From Cryobacterium sp. PAMC25264 (GTDB taxonomy: Bacteria; Actinomycetota; Actinomycetes; Actinomycetales; Microbacteriaceae): DNA of 64,000 bases. The stretch is taken from contig NZ_CP080383.1 in the NCBI RefSeq assembly GCF_019443325.1, positions 1,488,001 to 1,552,000 of the forward strand. Direction: 5' to 3'. Within the stretch, counting starts at the first letter, position 1, and each line of letters starts with the position of its first letter. Below, in pieces: positions 28,265 to 36,200 of the stretch. The notes beneath the pieces are model-generated. The model was not told the origin of the DNA, searched no databases, and saw only the letters and a list, made by a program, of their open reading frames with translations. The translations under genes and the position numbers were made by a program.

Positions 28265-28485
28265 CGGAGAGAAGTTCGGTTTTTGCCGCACTTCGGTTCG
28301 GTAAATAGGTCGAGATAATCGTTAGCGGTTGTCCGGCCTATTTTTTTGCCCAAATCGGCTGCTTGAACGCTGCCGTTGCGCTAGACCGGCGTTGGGTTAA
28401 ACCCAAAATGGCGCACCTGGGATTTTCAGGTACGCCGAATGGCCTTGTGCTGCAGGTACGCGGGGGTGTCGTGTGTTCAGGTCTA
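28265..28485. other. Non-coding junction between tRNA-Leu and the mobile element
   Basis: No gene is seen. AAATAGG at about 28301 and CCTATTTTTTT at about 28337 could pair as a weak, long-loop terminator for the tRNA. The rest is the likely left end of the inserted element. I found no obvious copy of the tRNA 3' end elsewhere by eye. Confidence 0.35.
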
Positions 28486-30426
28486 CTAGCCTGGCGGCTG
28501 GAGCTCCGTCGTGCTGATGGGTGCGGCGCCGGCGCTCTGCCAGAAAGTGCCGGGGAGTTCGCGGTTCTTCGGGGTCACTGGCTTCGTGGAGAGCTTGCGT
28601 TTGTAGAAGCTCAGCATTTGCCGCATGTTTTCGACGACCGAGGCGAGTGCGACGACGATGTAGGTGAAAGTGTTGCCGCGAACGGCGCGTTTGTCGGGGT
28701 TGGCGATGTCTTCATACTGGCTTCGCTTCAAATTGCGGTTCGCAGATTCGACGCCGTTTCGCATGCTGTAGGTGGTCCGCCACTGCTCGTCGCCGTACGG
28801 GTAGTACTGCTCGTGCTTAAGGCCGCCAGCATTGGGGTCATCGTCCTGAGCTGTCGGGAGTTCCATGAGAACACTTTGACCTTGCTGGGCCTTGGGCTTT
28901 AGCTTCCATGAGGCATAGCCCGGAGCTTCCGTGGGAATCGTGTATCGGCGGGTGCCGGCAGAATTCATGCGCCCCTTTGCCTTGAGCCTGTAAAGTTCAC
29001 GCCGCCCTAACTGTTTGGCATAGAGCGTTTCCGCCTGGTGCAGCACGCGCGAACTGTTTCCGTATTTTTTACGGGCGTCCTCAATCGCCAGGGTAGGGTT
29101 CTCATCGGTTCCAGATTCTGGATCGCCAAAGTGAGGGCTGCGTAGGGCTCCACGGAGCTTGCCCTCGTCCTTAGTGTGAGCCGCTTCGGCTTTCGCTAGT
29201 TTCGCCGCGTTTTCGCCGTGCGTCTTCCGAACCTCTTGCACGGTCTTGTCGGCGTTGCGAAGAACCTCCGGGAGGTTGTCGAGATACCAGGTGCCCGATA
29301 CCTGGATGAAGCCGCGCGGATCGTGTGCTTTCACACCAAGGTCCGTGTCCTTGTAGTCGCAGACGAGTTTGGCCCCGAGCTTGCGCGCTGGCACCTGAAA
29401 CTCTGCGTACTTCGCACCGGAGTAGGCGCGGTCCATGATGACGAAGTTAATCCTGCGGTCTCGCTCGGCCAAAGCGGTTAGGAGGTTCAGCCCCTCCCCA
29501 ATGATTGCGCCGGGGATGTGGAAGCCGAGGGCGGTGGACAGCAATGGGAACTGATCGACGTCACCAGGCTGGTTGGGTGTCAGCCGTGCGATTTCTATCT
29601 CGACGCCCCACAAGAGTTTCTCGACAGAGCGGCCTTTCTGTTTCCGCGTTGAGTCGGTCTTCTTGAAGGCCCGAGCGTCTGCGTGAGTAACGGCGCCGTG
29701 GCTGCCCTCGCGTCGGTAGAACCCGCCGTCGGGGTTGGCGGTGCGCCGGTTCCCCTCGAGGTTTCGGGAGGAGGGATTTCCGACTTTTCCCTGGAGCGGG
29801 ACGAAAGTGGCGTCGATGGCGTGGTTTCCGTCGGACCGGTCACGAAGTTCCTTGGGGAGAAGGAGCCAGGATCCGTGGACGAGGTCGTTGGCCAGTTGCC
29901 ACATCCTGGTGCGACGGACAGCGCAGTCTGCGGGGTCGCGCTTGGCTTTGACTCGTCGGTACTCGCCTTCTGTCAGGACTTTATCGCGCCGGCCCGGGAA
30001 CTCATCGACGAGTGCGATGAGTCGTTGTAGGGCAGACCAGATGCGTTCATAGACGCGGTCGTCCATGCCATCGTGGGTGAGGTGGAGCACTGTGCGTTGC
30101 CACGGGCTGAGCTGCAACAGGGTTCGGGTTAGCTCTGTGATCAACGTTGGGCGCCCAATCCGGATTTGCAGCAGGATCAAGCTCAACACAGCTGTCTCGT
30201 CCAGAATCGGTTTCCGGCCAGCAGCCGAGAGTGAGTCTTCGGCTCGCCAGGCAGTAAGGACGTGTCTGGTGCGGGCGGCCCTGAGGACCCGGTCAACTTC
30301 GGTGACGGCGAGTCCAATGGGCTCTGTGCGAGACTCGCTGAGGTAATCGCCCATGCGGTGTCCGAAGGTGGTGACCATCCAATTCTCGGCGAGTTCGCGC
30401 TGGCTAGCGTCCGTGGGGCGTGTCAT
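28486..30426 (-). CDS. DDE-type transposase-like protein, 646 residues
   Basis: The protein has the spacing of an RNase H-fold DDE transposase. The first Asp is in NHAIDATFVPLQGK (about residue 206), the second in FVIMDRAYSGAKYAEF (about 335), and the acid of the third motif in YSMRNGVESANRNLKRS (about 565). The N-terminal 200 residues look like a DNA-binding and dimerisation region. I do not assign an insertion-sequence family with confidence; IS4- or IS1380-like relatives are possible. It overlaps the recombinase-like gene by four bases, so both are made from one transcript. No terminal inverted repeat could be identified by eye. Confidence 0.75.
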   Translation of the reverse strand: MTRPTDASQRELAENWMVTTFGHRMGDYLSESRTEPIGLAVTEVDRVLRAARTRHVLTAWRAEDSLSAAGRKPILDETAVLSLILLQIRIGRPTLITELTRTLLQLSPWQRTVLHLTHDGMDDRVYERIWSALQRLIALVDEFPGRRDKVLTEGEYRRVKAKRDPADCAVRRTRMWQLANDLVHGSWLLLPKELRDRSDGNHAIDATFVPLQGKVGNPSSRNLEGNRRTANPDGGFYRREGSHGAVTHADARAFKKTDSTRKQKGRSVEKLLWGVEIEIARLTPNQPGDVDQFPLLSTALGFHIPGAIIGEGLNLLTALAERDRRINFVIMDRAYSGAKYAEFQVPARKLGAKLVCDYKDTDLGVKAHDPRGFIQVSGTWYLDNLPEVLRNADKTVQEVRKTHGENAAKLAKAEAAHTKDEGKLRGALRSPHFGDPESGTDENPTLAIEDARKKYGNSSRVLHQAETLYAKQLGRRELYRLKAKGRMNSAGTRRYTIPTEAPGYASWKLKPKAQQGQSVLMELPTAQDDDPNAGGLKHEQYYPYGDEQWRTTYSMRNGVESANRNLKRSQYEDIANPDKRAVRGNTFTYIVVALASVVENMRQMLSFYKRKLSTKPVTPKNRELPGTFWQSAGAAPISTTELQPPG

Positions 30427-31607
30427 TTCTTGCCCCGAAGCTGCGAGGCTCGTGCTTCGTCGCTCGGCCGTGGCACGTAGCTTGCCAGGCGTGAAATGGA
30501 TTCCAGTGATTGCAGGCCTGCCGCCTCCATCAACGTGAAGACGTCAACGCGATCCGTCATCTGTTGCACCAGCCAGGTGTTGCGTAGCCGGCGCACGCGA
30601 ACCGTCGGGGTGCCGGTGGGCCGCGAGGTGCGACTTACAAACGCACTTACGACGTTCGTTTCAGTGCTTGTTCGATTGGGCAGGAACACGAACGCTGCGC
30701 TGGGCAGGTCCAGGATGGTTTTGGCAAGGCTCTTCTCGTAGCGCGCCCTAAGGGTAATGCTGCGGGCGCGACCATCGTTTGTGACCGTGATGGTGACCAC
30801 GCGATCGGGGCTCACGCTTACGGACTCTCGTCGGAGCGAAGCAATCTCGGCAGTGGTGAGGCCGGCGCCGGCGCCGAGCGAAATCAGGGTGCTGGCACCA
30901 CGTCGCATGTAGGCAGTGCGTTGCCCTGCAGCCCAGCGATCCAGTGCCACGAGCTCGTTATCGTCGTATGGGCTTTCTAGGGTGCGCTCGTTCAGCGGCA
31001 TCGGATTGCGCGGGTTTGCTTCCGGGTTCACTGCCTCCGCCACGCGAAACAGCCAGGCGCGATAATTACGCCTGGTGCCCTCCGACAACTCCGGCAAATT
31101 TTCGCGCACGTAGTGCTCGATCAGTTCCCGGTTGAAGATGATCGTCGCGTCCAGGTCGGCACCGACGACGAAGACCGCCCAATACGCGAAGTGAATGCTA
31201 GGTCCGAGCAGCGCTTCGACTGAGTATTTGGTCTGTGGCAAAGCTAGAGCCACCGCATCCTCGACAAATGGGCGGATTGCATCCAGCTGCTCGGCGGGCA
31301 AGTCCGGCACGTAATCGGCCATCTTTTGAGCACTCAGAGCGGTCAACGCAGCACGCGCCGCCGCCATCGCGACACGAGCCTCCGCATTGGCCTCACCGCC
31401 CCGCAACGTCATCCTGGCAGCCGCCAACCCCGGATCATCAACCGCAGACCCAAAACGAAGCACCCGCGCTGCGCTGTCGTACGACACGCCCGTCGGCGTC
31501 GGCAGCGTGGCTCGGCGCTTTCTTGACTGAGCAGAAATCGGTGAGCCGGCATGGGCCGCACATTTCTCGAGGGAACGTGCAGCAGAAGGGAGCGTGGTGG
31601 GGGTCAT
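30423..31607 (-). CDS. Divergent tyrosine-recombinase-like protein
   Basis: The layout is that of a tyrosine recombinase: an N-terminal core-binding domain (with FNRELIEHYVRENLPELSEGTRRNYRAWLFR, SAM-like) and a C-terminal catalytic-fold domain with LGAGAGLTTAEIASLRRESV and VRRLRNTWLVQQM, ending near SISRLASYVPRP. In active enzymes the first box carries Arg (here Thr in GLTTAEI) and the second carries His-x-x-Arg-x-x-His (here RRLRN). The candidate tyrosine is in LASYVPRP. So at least the first Arg and the histidines are missing. The protein may bind DNA without strand cleavage. The start is uncertain; an ATG at 31607 is used here. Confidence 0.7.
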   Translation of the reverse strand: MTPTTLPSAARSLEKCAAHAGSPISAQSRKRRATLPTPTGVSYDSAARVLRFGSAVDDPGLAAARMTLRGGEANAEARVAMAAARAALTALSAQKMADYVPDLPAEQLDAIRPFVEDAVALALPQTKYSVEALLGPSIHFAYWAVFVVGADLDATIIFNRELIEHYVRENLPELSEGTRRNYRAWLFRVAEAVNPEANPRNPMPLNERTLESPYDDNELVALDRWAAGQRTAYMRRGASTLISLGAGAGLTTAEIASLRRESVSVSPDRVVTITVTNDGRARSITLRARYEKSLAKTILDLPSAAFVFLPNRTSTETNVVSAFVSRTSRPTGTPTVRVRRLRNTWLVQQMTDRVDVFTLMEAAGLQSLESISRLASYVPRPSDEARASQLRGKK

Positions 31608-31652
31608 GCATATGTGCGTGTGCGGCGATCGATAGCTTCCCTGCCGATGCAG

Positions 31653-31680
31653 TGGTGCATTTCCTGCATGAATGGTGCAT
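31653..31680. repeat. Direct repeats TGGTGCAT with a 20-bp period
   Basis: TGGTGCAT occurs at 31653-31660 and 31673-31680, exactly 20 bases apart (two helical turns), in the divergent promoter region between the recombinase-like and the small regulator genes. A related CATGCATATG lies at about 31605. This could be a binding site for the divergently encoded regulator or the recombinase. Confidence 0.4.
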
Positions 31681-31690
31681 AAATGTGCTC

Positions 31691-32164
31691 ATGCCTCGGC
31701 TAGCCTCTGGACCGGTCGATATTGGGTATGCTGAACTCGTGCCCAGGCCTCCTAAACCCGGCGGCGCGGTGTTTGAGCCGCGGTCCGCCGCCTCCCATAA
31801 GAAGTTTGGCCGCTCCAGCTCGCGCCTCACGTCCGGTGCGATCGAGAGTCCTCAGCAGGCCGCGGCTGAGTTGCAGCACGCAATCACCAACCGGATCCGC
31901 GAGTACCTCCTGGACCAAGACACCGATCTCAAGGCCTACTGCGAAGCCACGGAGCTCCCCCTGGGCCTGAACTATGGCCGCTTCCAACGCATCAACCGCG
32001 GCGAGACCATGATGACCCTCACCGACCTCATGTACTGGGTGGATCAGATTCCCGGGCTCGCAACCTACATCGCCGACACGATGGGTGCTGTCACAGGCGC
32101 AAACGATGCCCGCACTGACGGTTCGGCGACTACCGGTGGATCGGCGCGGGACGACGACTACTAA
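31691..32164 (+). CDS. Small putative DNA-binding regulator, divergent from the transposase pair
   Basis: The 157-residue protein has an unstructured, Pro/Ser-rich N-terminus (VPRPPKPGGAVFEPRSAA) and a helical C-terminal half with IREYLLDQDTDLKAYCEATE and LNYGRFQRINRGETMMTLTD, which resembles a helix-turn-helix of the Xre type. I do not know the family. GTG at 31739, following TATGCT by six bases, is an alternative start and would make the mRNA leaderless. The gene faces away from the transposase/recombinase pair, as regulators of mobile elements often do. Confidence 0.55.
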   Translation: MPRLASGPVDIGYAELVPRPPKPGGAVFEPRSAASHKKFGRSSSRLTSGAIESPQQAAAELQHAITNRIREYLLDQDTDLKAYCEATELPLGLNYGRFQRINRGETMMTLTDLMYWVDQIPGLATYIADTMGAVTGANDARTDGSATTGGSARDDDY

Positions 32165-32506
32165 CATGATTCGTTCCCTAGACACCGGAATGAGAGCAGC
32201 GTGGGCGGCATAGCTGCCTCGCCTAAGGAACTTCGGCGGCCGCAACACCGTAATTGCCATCGGGGTTCCCTGCAGATGTGGAATGGGTTCAGCGAGACTA
32301 TCCACCGCCACGCCCTCGTTGAGTGCGTGCAGGAATGCACTCCTGATTTGGCGAGACTGACGAACCTAGGCGCTGGGCTACCGACAAGGTCGACTACACA
32401 CAGCCGCGGGCTGCGAACAGTCCCACTGAGCGCCAGCCAAGTGCAGTACAAGGCGCATCACGGGCAACGTTAGCCCTCTGACCGTTAGCCGGTACGTCGA
32501 GTGTCG
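32165..32506. other. Non-coding stretch of 342 bases
   Basis: It lies between convergent genes (the small regulator and the GIY-YIG gene). I see no gene, no strong hairpin with a T-run and no repeat. It probably contains the right end of the transposase-like unit. Confidence 0.3.
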
Positions 32507-33280
32507 CTAGAGGCGCTCGAACGGTTCTGGGATGCCCAGTTCATCGTCCTTATTCAGCAGGAGTATCTCGGGCTCGCGGTGAGCGAGGACGGCGGCGGCG
32601 CTCTCGCCGAGGAGGCGCCCTGATTTGCGGTTCAGGTTCGCGGAGGACCCATCGCCCAACGTCACCTCGGTCGTTACGGCCATCGTAATTGTTCCCCCTC
32701 CGAGAAGGTGCTCGATCATCCGCAGGTGAAGCCGCCGGCTCGTTAGCGCGTGGGATCTGTCGCGCTTGGCGGCTCTGTACTGCCCGGTTCGCTTGCTGAG
32801 GTTCTTCGCTTCGCCGATGTACAGCGTTCGATGCCCCGACTCGATCCCAAAGTCGAAGCGGTATATCCCCGGGCAATCCGGCAGGATCGGAAACGTGGGA
32901 TACCCGGCCGAATCAACGGCGACAGCACCGGCGAGCCGCCAGGTGAGGCTCAAGGACATCGTGATTGTATCGAGTACCGGGGCGCTCGACGGGTCGAATT
33001 TCGGCCCTACAGGTAGGCTCGCCCGTCTCGCTGGTTTGGCGCCGCCCGCGGTGGTCCCTAGTGCGAAGCCGAGGTCCCGGAAGTGCCGTCGTGCCGCCCC
33101 GGACCTAAAGAGAGTCCGATCCATTCCCGTCGAGAGCGCGAATGCCTCCACGACTGGCCAGCACACACCCTCGACGTCAACCCAATGGACACTTATATTG
33201 CCAGGAGAGCGCCCTCTCAATCGCTCACGGACGACGTCCTCCGTTAGCGTGATTCGCCCACTATCGAGCCTGAGGTTCAT
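32507..33280 (-). CDS. GIY-YIG domain protein coupled to a type ISP restriction enzyme
   Basis: The C-terminal half carries a GIY-YIG nuclease signature: CPGIYRFDFG, then TLYIGEAKNLSKRTGQY, then RLHLRMIEHLLGGG, with the conserved Arg and Glu in the expected places. The N-terminal 130 residues (ITLTEDVVRERLRGRSPGN onward) show no family I recognise. The ATG at 33280 overlaps the stop of the restriction-modification gene (TCAT at 33277-33280), so the two proteins are made together. Length 257 residues. It may be a helper nuclease, a second restriction activity, or an unrelated cargo gene that became coupled. Confidence 0.7.
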   Translation of the reverse strand: MNLRLDSGRITLTEDVVRERLRGRSPGNISVHWVDVEGVCWPVVEAFALSTGMDRTLFRSGAARRHFRDLGFALGTTAGGAKPARRASLPVGPKFDPSSAPVLDTITMSLSLTWRLAGAVAVDSAGYPTFPILPDCPGIYRFDFGIESGHRTLYIGEAKNLSKRTGQYRAAKRDRSHALTSRRLHLRMIEHLLGGGTITMAVTTEVTLGDGSSANLNRKSGRLLGESAAAVLAHREPEILLLNKDDELGIPEPFERL

Positions 33281-36200
33281 GAAGCGCTGTGTGGGGCACC
33301 GGTGGCTGATAGCAGTTCGTCTCGAACTCGCAGCGACGGTAGTGCCTTCACGATTGCGACGGTCTCTACACTGACCGTCACAATTCGACCGAGGAGATCC
33401 AGGATGTAGTCGGGGTCGTCGTGCTCGGTAGCCCAGTCGTTCGGGTCGTTGACGATCCCGCTGTCTTTGTCGGTCTTCACCCGGTAGCGCTCGATGATCC
33501 ATTCAATCGCCGACCGAGAGCCGAGCATGTACTCGTGCGCCTCGTCGGGGACACCGCGGACGGTGATCCCATCGCTATATCGGATCGTGGACTTGTCCCA
33601 AGCACCTGCCTTGCCGCCGAAGCGCATCTTCTCTACACGCTTGCTGGCGTCAGGATCTCTTTCGATATCTAGCGGGTATAGCGCAGCCTCTTCGTAGCGC
33701 AGGTGCAGGTCGGCCAGCTTGGCGCCCGCCTTGGCAAAGTCCCAGAAGTCAGAGGGCTCTGCGAGCTTCGGGATGCGCGGCAGCATCTTCTTGAGGTCCG
33801 CGGCGTAGGTCGTCCGATAGTCCGGGGAGTGCAGGAGGCCGTAGACAAAGTAGAAGACGTCGTCCTTGGTTACATCCATTCCGATGTGAGCGCCGTACAG
33901 CTCCTGATACTCGGCGTGAACCTCGTCCGTGATGTTGTCCAGGCGGGTAAAGGGCTCAGCGTCGCCAAAGATATCGAGTTCAGACTCGCCCGCACGCGGT
34001 TCGTACGTATAGCGAGCGAAGTACTGTCCGCCGCTTCCTGCGCCAGTGACATGAAGGTCAGGGATCGAGTCAATCATCAGAACCGAAAACGGAACCGCCG
34101 ATCCCATGCCAACGTAGTAGAAACCCACGTTGGGCTGTTCCGCCGTGGGGAACATCTTCGGGAGTTGGTAGCGACGTTCATTGAGCCGCGAATCGAAGAC
34201 GACGTGTTGCTTGAAGAACGGGCGGTAGACGGCGACTACGGGGGGAAGCGGTAACTCAATACGCGAGCCACGCTCAGCTTGCTGGCGGAGCCCACCGCCC
34301 CAAGCGATTCTGGTTGAGTCGTTAGAGACGGCTCCATCAGTGGCCGCGTGGGAGGCTTCGACCTGCTCGTTATAGAACTCGACCATGCGATCAACATTCT
34401 CAATGACGGCGGTGCGTGACGAGTTGTAGACCCAGGCGTCTCTCGCGGATGCAAGCCCGCGCGAATACGCGGAAAACACTGCAGCGCTCGGAGTATCGCG
34501 ATCACCGATCGGCGTGAAACCCGCGAAGGTGTCATCGCGTTGATTTAGCCAGTCGCCCGCAGTGTTGGGGGTGAGTGTGCCCCACGGGACGCCGGTGATG
34601 CTGCCGTATTCGGTAACGAGGGCGAGTTTCTGATCGCGTGTGAGGTAGTCCCCGATGTCTCGGTAGAGGAGCCTGCCGTGCTCTAGGGAGTCCGGGTTCT
34701 TCACGAAGACGGAGATCGCCACCGTGGCCCGACTTCCGGAGCCGAATACCTTCCCGCCCTCGCGGCGAGATTGTTCCCCAGATGTTCTTTGATTTCCGCG
34801 GAGATTCAATATATAAAGCGAGCTGAACTCCTCGGCCAAGCTCTTTCGGAGGCCGTCAGCGGTGTTGCCGTCGAGGTAGCCTCCGTTGGAAACGAAGGCG
34901 ACGACGCCGCGGTCTTTGACACGGTCGCTGGCCCAACGGATAGCGCGAATGTAGGAGTCGTAGAGGCTGTTCTTATTTTGTGCGGTGGATTGGGCGGCGT
35001 AGGTAGCGGCAATCCGTGCATCCAGGAACGGGTATTTGAGGTTCTGGTTGTTGTCGTTGGCGCTGTCTTGGCCGGCGGAGTAGGGCGGGTTTCCGACGAT
35101 GACACGGATGTCGAGAGCATTCTGAGCCTTGACGCGGTCGTTATTGTCGCCGAAAATACCGTGGTCGTCGTACCGGTCGTCATCTTCGGAGGATTGGAAG
35201 GTGTCTGTGAGGACGATACCGGGGAACGGTTCGTAGCCCTCGACTCCGTAGCTATCGGCGTGCGCACCGCCGGTGTCTTGGACGAGTCCGTGGAAGGTCT
35301 CTTCGATATTTACGGCGGCGACGTAGTAAGCGAGCAGCACGATTTCGCTTGCGTGCAGCTCGTACCGGTATTTGCGTACGAGGTCGGCGGGTTTAATCAG
35401 TCCAGACTGCAGGAGCCTGACGATGAAGGTTCCGGTGCCCGTGAAGGGGTCGAGCACGTGCACGCCCTTGTCGGAGAGCGTGGCGCCGAACTCGGCACGG
35501 AGGACATCGTCAGCACTTCTGAGGATGAAGTCAACGATCTCGTTCGGGGTGTAGACGATACCGAGGCGTTCGTGGGTGTCCTTGAAGGCACCAGAGAAGA
35601 ACTTTTCGTAGAGCCGCTTGATGGTGGTCTGCTTGCCGGCGGCATCGGTGATGCCTTTGACGCTGCGCCGGACGCTCGCGTAGAACGGTTCGAGTTCGTC
35701 GGTTTCGGTTTGTAGGTTGCTGCCTTCGAGAGCGTCGACCATACGTTGCATGACCTGGGAGACCGGGTTGTTCGCGCTGAAAAAGTAGTCGCTGAAGAGC
35801 GCGTCGAATACGGGGCCGGTGATCAGGTGCTGGGAAAGCATCTCGATCGCGTCTGCCTCGCTGATCGAGGGGTTGAGATTGTCCTGTAAGCCGCCGACGA
35901 ATTCGGTGAAGTCGGCGCGGAGGTGTCCGTGGGATCCCAGCACGAGGCTGGTGATGCGGATTCTTTGCCGCCGTGCGATGTCGGAGATGTCCCGAGCCCA
36001 GTTTTCCCAGTAGTCGCGTTCGCCGACCTTTTCAACGATCTTTGCATACATCGCTTCGCGCCAGTCGGCGCCGATCGATGACCAATCCATCGCCACCGCC
36101 GTGCTGTCCGGTGTCTTGGATGTCTCGGAGCCAGGTTCTGCGTCAGGGTTCCAGGGTTCTCGTGAGTCGATGAATTGGAGCTGGGGGTCGCTGCGCCCGT

